Made by a program: the position numbers and the translations under genes. Shown here piece by piece: positions 11,801 to 21,560 of a DNA stretch of 64,000 nucleotides. This stretch comes from Glandiceps talaboti (Eukaryota; Hemichordata; Enteropneusta; Spengelidae). Numbering within the stretch: the stretch's first letter is position 1; each line of letters begins with the position of its first letter. Under the pieces are notes generated by a model, which was not told the DNA's origin, did not search any database, and was given only the letters and a program-made list of their open reading frames with translations. The stretch spans positions 2,773,501 to 2,837,500 of the forward strand of contig NC_135566.1 in the NCBI RefSeq assembly GCF_964340395.1, given 5' to 3'.

Positions 11801-12340
11801 ACACATAGATACCCCCCCCCCCTCTTGCAATCCCCAAATGTTGTGTCAATGAATATAGGTATCCTTTTATACGTTAGACGTATCACCTAAATCTCGGAAT
11901 GAATGCACATTGCAAATTACGAGGACCCACCGGAATCCTAGTATTGCGCCACCAACGGTTTATGATGACCAGATATTCTACTGTTAACGACCAAAAGCGA
12001 CCAAAGTTAACTGATTTGGCCTGCATTGGTCTCTTATGAATAACCAGGTGTACCGTTGAATATCAATGAATCACAACACTCATGAAGTTCTAATATTATA
12101 CACTAAAGTTGGTCTTTACAAAAAATATTCAAGAAGAAGGAACATTTTGGCGGTGCATATTTTCAAAGTGAACACAAGTCTTCTATTATAGATGGGTCGT
12201 CTACAAATTATGACGTATAATGAGTACTAAATTTGCCATTCTGATTTTTTGTGACAGTAGATGCTGGAGTGAACTCCAGGGTGTATGTTGTAATGTAGTC
12301 TAGTATGACACATTGGTATGATTAGGAGAGTATAGTACGA

Positions 12341-12404
12341 ACACAACACAACACAACACAACACAACACAACACAACACAACACAACACAACACAACACA
12401 ACAA
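12341..12404 (+). repeat. (ACAAC)n pentanucleotide array
   Basis: About 12 units of AACAC/ACAAC directly upstream of the Death-domain exon acceptor (59 bases away). Confidence 0.95.
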
Positions 12405-12463
12405 AGTAATAAATGTCACATTTGTAGTTTATGTTATACTATTTCTCTCCCTGTATTCATCAG

Positions 12464-12749
12464 AGCACAGAGAACATGTTAGACTGGTTACCAGTCGTGG
12501 CTAAAGTAATGAACCCAGAGTCGTGTAATGACTGGCGTTACTTAGCTGTCCGATTGGGATTCAGTGCCAGTGACGTCAGCAAATGGGCAAAGTCACATGA
12601 TCCAACAATGGTTTTACTAGGCCAGTGGTATTTCAATAATGTAAATTATGGTGACAATGTGGAAACTACATTAACATTGTTGTCGACATTAAGAGATATG
12701 GGAAGATACGATGCTCTCGAGATTATAGAAAACTCATTGGAAGATGAAG
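12464..12749 (+). CDS. Death domain exon
   Basis: The acceptor CTGTATTCATCAG ends at 12463 and the donor GAAG|GTTTGT follows 12749 (phase 1). The translation carries the Death-domain signature: CNDWRYLAVRLGFSASDVSK (Trp-Arg, Leu-Ala, Leu-Gly-hydrophobic), LLGQWYF, LLSTLRDMGRYDALEIIE. It covers all six helices in about 92 residues. The frame stays open past the donor to a TGA at 12863-12865 (37 more residues), so an intron-retaining Death-only product is possible. Confidence 0.88.
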
Positions 12750-13288
12750 GTTTGTGTCCAGCTTTACGATTGTTGCGTCTTGAGAAAAATTACACAAATG
12801 GAAACAATTTGAAAGTGACGTCAGATCGGACACGATACAAGTTGAATGACAAATTTTCATTGTGATGGATTGGTCTGTTTTTATACACTGAACTTTGTCA
12901 TTACTTAGAGTAAGAGAACCATTTAGAAAGTGTCACTGATAATTTTTTTATCTAAGACACTGTAATCGCTGAAACTACTATTGTGTCCCTTTCAGAGAAG
13001 GAATATGACGACCATGAATTACCGTGGGATAAAAATATATGCAATTCAACAATAGCTTGGGTATCTGCTCTAAAATTATGTTGTTCTACTGGACATTCTA
13101 TATACAATAGGGAAGGAAAATAAACACGAGTTATTGTCGACAGTCGAACTACTAGACCAAGTACGTATCTATGTGAGAGAATTCGTCAAAATTTGTAAAC
13201 GTTTACTGCATAAGTAAATCAATACGTTCACATTCGTAATAACCATGGAAATGGAGTTCTAACCGGCGAGGAAGCTCATTAAATATTC

Positions 13289-13334
<46 letters not shown>

Positions 13335-14964
13335 CACCAACAAATCTAACGAAACGTTTCATCCAACTCTTCGTCTCAGACGACCAAAGTATCAACCGAC
13401 GCTTGAAAGAAATCAAGACCTTGCCAGCAATATACATCTCTCATCACCATGACGACAAAGAACGATTATATCACGTCTATCATTACCTTGATATGGCTGG
13501 TTTTGACGTCGGCCATGAATCTAGAAACAAACCAGAACACAGAATGTATGCTGCCAAAGTAATACTTCTTGCATGCTCCAAAAAATATTTCCAGTCAGAA
13601 GTTTGTCTGCGTGAGGTAGGAAATTAAAATATCATTTGAGATAGTGAAAGAACAAGAAAATATCGATGCAAACTTTTAATTGGATCATATTCTTCATCCA
13701 CTTAATCAATGTCTTGGCTAGTTGGAAGTTTAGTAGGCAACTTGTCAAATAATGTGTTTTGTTGTTAAAAAGTAAGACTAGGTTTTAACATCACAACAAA
13801 CCAATTGCATTGATATGGTTATACGGTTGCTATAGTTACAATTACAACTTATTTGGTTATACCCTAAGATGACAATTTCACTGAGAAAGTGATCTGAGCA
13901 AATTTTGTATTCATTTAGTGTCGTTACATATCTTTATATTTAAAGAACATTTATTTTTTCTCACTTTTAGGTTAAAATGACCCACTGTTTCTTACAAACG
14001 AAAATAATTATCGCAATCGTATTGGAAGACCTTTCTTCAGATGGCCAAGTACACTATACAGACCCAATTCTATCTCAAATACCGCAGATTGAACTGTACA
14101 AAAATGACCAAATGAAACTCGCCGATACGTTATGGTCAAAGCATCTAACAATGTTACTTGGTTTAATTCATTACCATCTACCGTCTGACACATCAAAATT
14201 GACCAAAGGTGAGTTTTCTTTGTCAATTCCAACCGTTACTTGTAATGTGTTCGATCATATTGTTTACGATAAGGTGAATTTTCACTATAGGTGAAACAGA
14301 TCGGGTATCGTTTGCACCGTTTCCTACGCGTATTTTGAAATGAACCTCAGTGAGAAAGATCTAAAGTACTCACGGATTTATATTGTAATACTATTAATTT
14401 ATCGTATGCTAAGTGCTGATTAAATTGACACGTCACTGAAAAATACATTCGATTTTCTAACTATTCTGTGAATGGACTCAACGAAGTCATTCAGAGATTA
14501 AATACAGTAGATCTTCAAACCGGACATTCTTTAAGCCATAAACCTTGTAAATATCTAAACTCATAATGTTTGTTTCTTATCGAATATCGTCCATGTGTTC
14601 TTCGACATTGATAGCAAACACAGGAGGACTTCACTTTAATCCAATTTGACAGGAAGTCTGATGAACACGTGGTCAACCGTACTGTGTCAAAACATAGACA
14701 GTGGAGAAGGGACTATGGTCAAAATATAAGTCTATTAAAGTTAGTAGAAAAGTGCAACTTTGCTTAAATTCATGATTATTTTTTTAGAATATCAACACTG
14801 GTTACTGTCGTTGAAGAAATTACCACCCGAGATGAATTCTGGTGAAGTGAACTCGACAGACACGTATGAGGTTCGTACAAAATTACACATTTGAAATCGA
14901 ATGAGACCACCTGATGAGTGTTATAACAACTTGTGTGACGTTGGTGGCGCTTCGTGCCTCTGTA

Positions 14965-15019
<55 letters not shown>

Positions 15020-16796
15020 GTGTCTAGTCTGTGAACTAAATGACCAGCGCTCTCCGTTAGATGTGCAAATGTGTGACATCCAATTGGTGCGAAATTGATA
15101 AAGATGGGGTGTTATATTACATGGCTTTTTAGACCACCGTTTTGTTATCTTATCTACACGTACGTATTTTAAAACCGAATTTGTGTTTTTAGGTCATAAC
15201 TCGTGACAATCTGCTTCATACTTTCAGGCATATATTTGCACACTAACCTAACATTCGGCAATCTTTTGTTTTACATGTCCAGGCCTATGCAGACCCACCA
15301 TCAATATTGATATCCCACGATTGGAGTCAACTTTCGCAAGTCAAGGAGTTGTACAATCGTCTTACTGAAGCTGGTCTTGTTTGCTGGATTGACTACTTAC
15401 ATGTAGGGGAGAATAGGTTTTTGTTTAACGAACTAGAAAATGCGCTGCCGACCATAAAGGTACGGTAATCCGATAATCTTGTTGTTGTTATAATTCAATT
15501 GATATAGCTGAGGTAACATTTTTGATTTAAAAGTTACAATTTTGTATTTTTCTGTTTTAACAACTTTTACATACGACCCCCCCCCCCCTTACCTCAAATA
15601 ACATATTTCGATATCTGCTACACCACATTACATGTATCTCAGCATGACAATAAATCGTCATTGGCACTGTTGACGTGGGTAGTTACAGCATTGCTTTTAT
15701 AGGTCGACAGAAACGAAGGACTTGCACACGCGCTTCTGGCGAATTGGGAGTTTTCAACAGGTCACTATGACAGACTGCGAAGCTAACAATAAAGTTTTGT
15801 AATCCCTGGTAAATAGTTGATTGATGATGTATATTCCAGACTTTAACTTTTGCTATATTTTTAATATTTCTCATTTGGTCTTTGCGTTGTTTCTTCTAGG
15901 TGATGCTTTGTTGTATAACTACAGACTACATCAACTCGCTGACTTGCAGGCAACAAGTTCATCTCGCTACCGTGTTGAGGATACCGATCGTTCCTGTACT
16001 GTTTGAAAACATCCCATCGTCGATAGAGGGAGTCCTTGACACAATCATCCCCAAGGCAAAGAGTGTAAACTACGTTGGTGGCCTGACGTCAGCACCTAAT
16101 ATCATGGATGGCATTTTTGAACAATTGTTGAAAAGGGTGAGGGAATGTTGCTCCAATAATCGAGGGGACAGAAATTCTACCAAAAAGAAAACAAGGGTTT
16201 TAGCCAGGGTTAATCGCTCTTACTCTCAGGTGCAAAGATCGACAGATATGCGTCGAGTTGTACACGGACAGTCTCCGATACCAACCATGATGGTTAGCCC
16301 CCAGATCGCCAAGAGAAGTCGATCACATCATGATCGCTTGGGTTATGTTTATACACCAGAGACATTGGGTACAAGTCCTTATATATCGAGATATGCACCG
16401 TTACCGTACATAGGAGCGAGCCAACAACAGTTCAATGTATTGTCCATCAATCACGAACTGGATGAATATACACAGAAAGGATCGTCACCGGCAACGTCGA
16501 CTCACAAAGGATCGTCACCGGCAACACAGAAAGGGTCGTCATCAGCGATGTCGACCCACAAAGGGTTGTCACCGTCAACACAGAAAGGGTTATCGCCTAC
16601 AAAAAGCGACATATTTCTGGGTGACGAACCAGGTGAGAACGAAGACAGAATCTTACTGAATGTCAAGTTACCGGATGGGAGTCGACTGCGGCGACATTTT
16701 CGCTTTACAGATAACTTCAGCCAACTTTATTCGTACGTCAGTGCACATTCAAAGGCAGGAGTTACGCGATTTGAAATGACAGTATGGAGACCATGA
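12464..16796 (+). CDS. Death-TIR-TIR-UBX-like adaptor protein (6 exons)
   Basis: The model joins 12464-12749, 13380-13615, 13971-14208, 14788-14870, 15283-15459 and 15900-16796; every junction agrees in phase. From Met at 12476 it gives about 634 residues: Death domain 1-91, shortened TIR1 about 106-240, linker, TIR2 about 282-385, Ser/Thr/Lys repeats about 525-572, and a UBX-like segment 586-634. Death and TIR domains assemble by homotypic contact in innate-immune and cell-death signalling (MyD88 is Death-TIR; SARM1 is ARM-SAM-TIR). UBX domains usually recruit p97. No transmembrane segment is visible, so a cytosolic protein is expected. The first exon starts with an acceptor, so an upstream exon must exist: either a 5' UTR or the ARM gene itself. 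Confidence 0.85.
13288..13334 (+). repeat. (CAA)n trinucleotide array
   Basis: About 15 CAA units in the intron between the Death and TIR1 exons, 45 bases before the acceptor. Confidence 0.95.
13380..13615 (+). CDS. TIR1 exon a (beta-A to alpha-C)
   Basis: The acceptor CTCTTCGTCTCAG ends at 13379 and the donor GAG|GTAGGA follows 13615. The first two bases complete an Asp codon. The reading is LPAIYISHHHDDKERLYHVY, AGFDVGHESRN, VILLACSKKYFQSEVCLRE: beta-A, alpha-A, beta-B, beta-C and alpha-C of a TIR fold. Only about 13 residues separate beta-B from beta-C, against about 21 in TIR2 of the same protein, so the BB loop/alpha-B part is shortened. The CLRE Glu is retained. Confidence 0.85.
13971..14208 (+). 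CDS. TIR1 exon b (beta-D to alpha-E)
   Basis: The acceptor CTCACTTTTAG ends at 13970 and the donor AAAG|GTGAGT follows 14208 (phase 1). The translation VKMTHCFLQTKIIIAIVLED supplies the end of alpha-C and beta-D. YTDPILSQIPQIELY and MKLADTLWSKHLTMLLGLI follow, the usual C-terminal 'W..L...L' helix of TIR domains. Confidence 0.85.
14788..14870 (+). CDS. Inter-TIR linker exon
   Basis: The acceptor ATTATTTTTTTAG ends at 14787 and the donor GAG|GTTCGT follows 14870. It encodes EYQHWLLSLKKLPPEMNSGE then VNSTDTYE, 28 residues, in phase with both neighbours. No known motif. Confidence 0.75.
14961..15023 (+). repeat. (TGTATG)n hexanucleotide array
   Basis: About ten perfect units in the intron before the TIR2 exon. 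Confidence 0.95.
15283..15459 (+). CDS. TIR2 exon a
   Basis: The acceptor TTTTACATGTCCAG ends at 15282 and the donor AAG|GTACGG follows 15459. It has 59 codons, phase 0 to phase 0. SILISHDWSQLSQVKELYNR, EAGLVCWIDY and NELENALPTIK match the bacterial/invertebrate TIR subtype of the form 'hhISydw...V..l...L...G..vWiD......l...l..AI'. The BB loop (LHVGENRF) is present at normal length. Confidence 0.88.
15900..16796 (+). CDS. Terminal exon: TIR2 end, repeat linker, partial UBX-like domain
   Basis: The acceptor TTGTTTCTTCTAG ends at 15899; stop TGA is at 16794-16796. It starts VMLCCITTDYINSLTCRQQV (beta-C to alpha-C of TIR2; Gln at the usual Glu position of CxxE), then LRIPIVPVLFENIP (beta-D). 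A basic linker follows, then KGSSPAT-type repeats. The last 49 residues hold LLNVKLPDGSRLRRHFRF and LYSYVSAHSKAGVTRFEMTV, matching the first half of UBX domains. The domain stops before the FPR loop. A donor-like ACA|GTATGG at 16781/16782 (phase 0) could lead to a missing final exon. Confidence 0.85.
   Translation: MMLCCITTDYINSLTCRQQVHLATVLRIPIVPVLFENIPSSIEGVLDTIIPKAKSVNYVGGLTSAPNIMDGIFEQLLKRVRECCSNNRGDRNSTKKKTRVLARVNRSYSQVQRSTDMRRVVHGQSPIPTMMVSPQIAKRSRSHHDRLGYVYTPETLGTSPYISRYAPLPYIGASQQQFNVLSINHELDEYTQKGSSPATSTHKGSSPATQKGSSSAMSTHKGLSPSTQKGLSPTKSDIFLGDEPGENEDRILLNVKLPDGSRLRRHFRFTDNFSQLYSYVSAHSKAGVTRFEMTVWRP
16474..16605 (+). repeat. Coding minisatellite (KGSSPAT-type repeats)
   Basis: Five imperfect units alternate CAGAAAGG- and CACAAAGG-led forms, giving KGSSPATST, KGSSPAT, KGSSSAMST, KGLSPST and KGLSPT. 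The block sits inside the terminal exon and keeps frame, so it expanded in the protein. It is Ser/Thr/Pro/Lys-rich, disordered, and has several SP sites that could be phosphorylated (inference). Confidence 0.85.
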
Positions 16797-19700
16797 TTAG
16801 TGATGCACCAAGAAATTCACAAAATTTCGTCGATAAGGTCACAGGTCAATTAGTACTGCTAGGGGGTAAATCAATAGAAAGTACAATGATGTAAGTTATG
16901 GGCTACATTCTTGACCTGTCTCTAATTCAATTGCGTTTAGTATGCCGTGTCAACATCAGTATGTGCATTATCCTATTCCCACTGTGTGGAGTAGAGTCAA
17001 ATTGGCATTTTTGACACTAAAATGTCAGTAGTTTCACTGTAATGACAGACTGCTGCACTAGGGAATATTTGATACTGACTAATGAGTAGGTGACTGAAAT
17101 GTCTCCTTTTTAATAGTCATTACCTTTCGTTGCACTCGTTTGCCAAGTTAATGAAGTATTATTCACTTTATAAGTATTTTGTTCAGTCATGACTTCGAAT
17201 TCAAATTTGCCTTTCGGCGATACTTACTAACCTGCACAGTTTTTAGTATCTATTGGACTTATTGAACAGATTGTTAGTAAAATAATGATGAAACATTTGT
17301 GACTGATCATGATTCACTCTTTTGCGCATGTCTGCACTCTCTCATCCATTTCACATATGAAAACTACTGAAACATGTCCCTATATGTAGTTCAATCTCAC
17401 GGAGTCACTTGAATGGTCGGATAATCCTAAATTTCACGTATCTCAATCTCAATGTATAAAGAGGAGTTGTATAAAACGAATCCTCCTTTGAAGTTTGTTT
17501 ATTCACTTCAACAACAACGAAACAACTTCAATAATAGTATTCAACAAACAAAATATCATCCTGCAAGCCAGAGCATAGATAACTTTTCAGCTTGGTGGTG
17601 GGTGGGGGTGTCTCGGACGGTGCCGTAAAGAAGCCTTTATTTGACGACCATGGCGGTACGTCTCGGACGGTGCCGTAAAGAGGCCTGTTGTTTTACGACG
17701 ATGGCGGTACGCCTCGGACGGTGCCATAAAGAGGCCTGTGGTTTTCAACAATGACAAAATATGAACCAAGCAGTTGACCCCAAAATAACATTACGTCACA
17801 CATTCAATCTTTATAACTTATAACTTATTTTATGTTTTCTTAAGTTATCTCAACCCGTTATCACAACTCGTTACTGTCAAAAGACATACGACCTCTTGTC
17901 CTGTTTGCAGTAAACCATTCATGGATCGTACAAAACGAAATAAATAAACTGTTGTCAGCCAAACTAAATTGTTGGTGTGAGCTAATACGTCTTAATGCGT
18001 CACGTGATATATCATCATTTACACAGTGACAAGTGATCATTTGAGTATCCATGAAATTTATGGTCATAATTTTCATTTTATGATTTATACGTTGTTACAT
18101 GGTGATAAGCCATATGGAGAAATATCTCACAATTCACACAGAACTGTTTCAGTGGCACAAATAACTTGTAACATGAACTCATGAACTTTACTATAAGTAC
18201 GGCTGATGTTATGTTTTTATAGGCGATATATAGATTGATTTGGTCTGCTTGTTGTTGTCACACATCAGTTTATTTCAACTTAAATAGCTTTTCGTCTTAT
18301 TGCTACCTACTTTGGTTAACTAGATAAAACGGTGTGCTGTTATGACGTAGTAATTATGACACAGTAGCATTGTACATTCATTACCACTGGCATACACCTC
18401 AGGCTACAAGTCACAACCTTCCACGCTTTTTCAACTCCCTGATAAAATACGTTCTATCACTTCACACCTTTGTCTTACGAGTCTTGCAACATTGCTGACT
18501 GCGCCATATACCCGCCGTTCAAATTGTACTCATTGAAAGGACTTCAGCCAACCAGAAACAAATGATAGCTGTGAGGATCGACACGGAATTGTACAAATGG
18601 CAAATTCTACATTTGCCATTCGGGAACGAAGCTTGTGAAATTAATAAAAGTCGAACCATAATTTTCTGGTTTTGAAAGTTTCAAAGATGATGCTTTGATC
18701 TTTTCCAGCGATATGCCACAGAGTCTAGCTTCAAGTTGTCTCTTAAAGCACTAAATCTTGTTAAACTGTTGTTGCACCGCATGAATGTTGGGTTTGCTCA
18801 ATTCAGTCGGTGACTCGTTGCATTTGATATGTTAAACATCAAATTTACATCAAGGGTTGCAAGAAAGGGTTGCATTTAATATGTCATTGCTTTCAGACAG
18901 TTTTTCGTCTTCCCCATATTCTACAAATTAGGAAAGCGACGTAGTAATTCGAAATTTAAATAGAACCCCTCGTAGAAAAATTGATGTGACCACCGATTGA
19001 AGAGTTTTGCCAAGAAAGAATTAAGGAAAATGTCATTGAAAAAGAAACCCCAGATATTCCTCAGCTCAAAGAACAATTGAATTGGTTAATAAATAAAATG
19101 ATATATCACAATAAATGGAATGATTTATAAGACATTGAGGAACGGTATCCAATGACTTCTGATCTTATTTCAATTTCACTTCGTCTCTAAGGAAGCAACA
19201 TAACACTTTAATGTGGCATACTTTATATCTTCATTATACCTAGATTGTCCAGATAACCACTAAAATTGTATATCTCATTAAAAGCAGACATAACAATTGA
19301 AATTCATTTCTAAATTGATGAGTGCAATTTTTCATTTTACTTCGACTGAAAAGTTTTTTGACAATTGCCATTTTTTAGAGCAAAATTGAATGGATAGTTA
19401 GTTTTATGTAATGAGTTAGATATTAGTGACATAACAACAGGTTGCTATGGTTTCATTACACAATAACAGTTCTGAGAAGAAAACTATATCTAACTGACGT
19501 ATACAGACGAGAAGGATTCGGATCACCCCCTGCGTTTAATCTATGTTCGAAGTGGATCTGAAGGTGTTACTTTCACCAAAGGTTTCAAGACGGTTAAAGG
19601 TAAAAGTTACAGTCCTGGTTCCTGGTTAGTTTGTTACCAAAACTAGTCAGTCCAACCACAATGATGATACGTATTTAGAGAGATAGACTTGAGATATTCG

Positions 19701-20251
19701 AAATTGGATTGTCTTGATTTGCGATGTTTAGACCTCACGTGACCTCACCTCCCTGGTTAGCTTGACTTCGTATAAATGTCACACGCATGTCGTTCTTGTA
19801 ACCGGGGGTTCAAAAGTTGTATATAATAAAGTTCATAAAAGTAGCAAAATCATCGACGTTTCGAGTTAATACTCCCGAGACTTTAACTTGGGGAAGGTAG
19901 GATAAAATGTATATGAAACATACATGGTCACTGGTAAGGCTGCCGAAGTGTGCTTAATGATAGAAAGTAGTCAGTGACCAAATATAAATGCATATAGCAA
20001 TTTCTTTGATGACAACGCCACATTTGTGATATTTTTTATTAAAATGGAGCGTTTCACCTTACCTACACATGCATCAGTAGTATTATTCTGCAAGTAATAT
20101 TTCGTATATATAAAAAAGACAACAAGGTAAGTTTAGTATGGTGGGTTATTCTGTACCTCTCTGATAATGGTATTGTGTACGCACTGAGAGGTTTGCACGC
20201 GCTACTCAGGAGGATGGTTGTCACCTGACTCAGTGTACCCTGGGTTCACCC
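16797..20251. other. Downstream region of Death-TIR gene
   Basis: Includes the expected 3' UTR; an AATAAATAAA at about 17939 is a possible polyadenylation signal. It also has a three-copy 50-bp minisatellite. The rest is AT-rich with no recognised exon. A missing UBX end exon, if any, should be sought here. Confidence 0.5.
17611..17750 (+). repeat. Minisatellite, about 50 bp x 3
   Basis: TCTCGGACGGTGCCGTAAAG recurs at 17611, 17661 and (with changes) 17712, each followed by a GGCCTGT-type tail and ACGATGGCGGTACG. It is more GC-rich than its surroundings. The repeat is open on the minus strand (TTGLFTAPSETYRH-type units of about 17 residues), but nothing else supports a gene. Confidence 0.85.
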
Positions 20252-20362
20252 GCAAAATCCCTCTCTGTCATTGATGGCGTTTGGTCTTGTTCTATAAAAT
20301 CACTCTCTTTCAATGATGGCGTTTAGTCATTGTTCTACAAAATCACTCGTGTCTTTCCATCA
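20252..20362 (+). repeat. Tandem duplication, about 43 bp x 2.5
   Basis: AAAATCCCTCTCTGTCATTG followed by ATGGCGTTTGGTC is repeated at 20295 as AAAATCACTCTCTTTCAATG with ATGGCGTTTAGTC. A partial third unit starts at 20338. Confidence 0.8.
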
Positions 20363-20947
20363 TTTACTGATGAAAATGTTATTTCAAATGTAATAAAGAC
20401 AAAACAAGACTACACGTAACAACATAAGCGACGTCCTTTCACGCAATGCATCTTGGAACCAGAAAATCGACCATTGCTAAACAAGACACTGTGAGCATTA
20501 CATGATATATAGACTAGTTTACAGCTGTATCACTACATATTGGGTTGATTATTACATATTGGGGTGATACAACAGCTACATTATTATATATTACAATACT
20601 ATATACTCCTCCACTACATAAAATTCACATAATCCACCATAATGATTGAATATTTGTATACATTGTGGATGTATTCTGCTAAGTGTCAAATACCATTCTA
20701 AATGACATCAAGACAAAGTCAAGTAGGCGTAATTGGGACATTTCATTACAAAGTGGAATCTATTGTTGACATTAACATATTGCATTTGACGCATTTAACT
20801 TGATATAAGTGTGACTGATTAGAGTAAGTTGTACGAAAAACTATCCTAGTTTGAATTGTGATGGAAACCGTGAAGGGTAATGAGGCGTAAGCTATTATAT
20901 TAAGTAGATGGTGTATTCGCACATGTAATAAATCACATCATAAATCA

Positions 20948-21225
20948 GGAAGAAAAGATGAAGATGAAGATGGAGATGAAGATCAAAATCAAGATGAAGC
21001 TGAAGATGGAGGTGGAGATGGAGATGGAGATGAAGCTGAAGCAGAAGATGGAAACGAAGATGAAGTTGGAGATGGAGATATAGATAGAGAAAAAGAAGAA
21101 GGGAGAGGGGGAGGGGAACGGAAATGAGGGGAGGGAAAAAGATGGAGAAGAAGGGAAATGAATGGAGACAAGCCTGAGGGAGGTAAGAGGAGAAAGGGGG
21201 ACGAGAAAGAAATATGAAAGAAGTA
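20948..21225 (+). repeat. Purine-rich GATGAA/GATGGA tract
   Basis: Degenerate trinucleotide-based repeat, almost entirely purine plus T on the plus strand. One frame gives an Asp/Glu/Gly-rich string and the minus strand a Ser/Pro-rich string. Both are best explained by the repeat. Confidence 0.8.
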
Positions 21226-21226
21226 G

Positions 21227-21334
21227 GACGAAGCGTTGAAGAGAACTGAAATGGACGAAGCGTTGAAGAGAACTAAGACGGAGGAAGCGTTGAAGAGAAC
21301 TAAGATGGACGAAGCGTTGAAGAGCAATGTGGGA
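21227..21334 (+). repeat. 27-bp tandem repeat x 4
   Basis: GACGAAGCGTTGAAGAGAAC starts at 21227, 21254, 21281 (one change) and 21308. The period is exactly 27 and divisible by three. The plus frame would read DEALKRTKM-like units, but the purine-rich upstream sequence offers no proper acceptor. Confidence 0.92.
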
Positions 21335-21410
21335 ATATCAATAGAGACATTACAAGGATGCAGTCATGAAACAGGACGTTCTTAGATGCAGATATAATAT
21401 TCTTGTCGGC

Positions 21411-21560
21411 CCTTTGTGTATATGTCCTAGAATGTCAATCTTTGACTTATCAATAAATGGATTGCAACTACGTTCAGACATTCTCCCTGTGTGGATATGT
21501 CTTAGAATGCCAATCTTTGGCTTGTCAATAAATCGATTGAAACCATGTTCAGACATTCGT
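21411..21560 (+). repeat. Tandem duplication, about 74 bp x 2
   Basis: TGTGTATATGTCCTAGAATG... TTCAGACATTC at 21415 is repeated at 21489 as TGTGGATATGTCTTAGAATG... TTCAGACATTC with about 10 differences. Confidence 0.88.

Larger units (their letters stand above)
8269..12463. other. 4.2-kb interval between coiled-coil exon and Death exon
   Basis: Either the 3' UTR of the ARM gene plus an intergenic spacer, or one long intron of a joined gene. It holds G and C homopolymers (8547-8561, 10352-10364, 11813-11822), four CRE-like or near-CRE sites, and an ACAAC pentanucleotide array. I see no convincing exon. Confidence 0.6.

Noticed and set aside
8801-12463. CRISPR or bacterial-type operon features
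   Set aside because: The spliced genes and simple repeats show eukaryotic DNA; the tandem arrays have no unique spacers.
20957-21117. Asp/Glu/Gly-rich plus-strand frame
   Set aside because: Produced by the GATGAA/GATGGA repeat; also open on the other strand.
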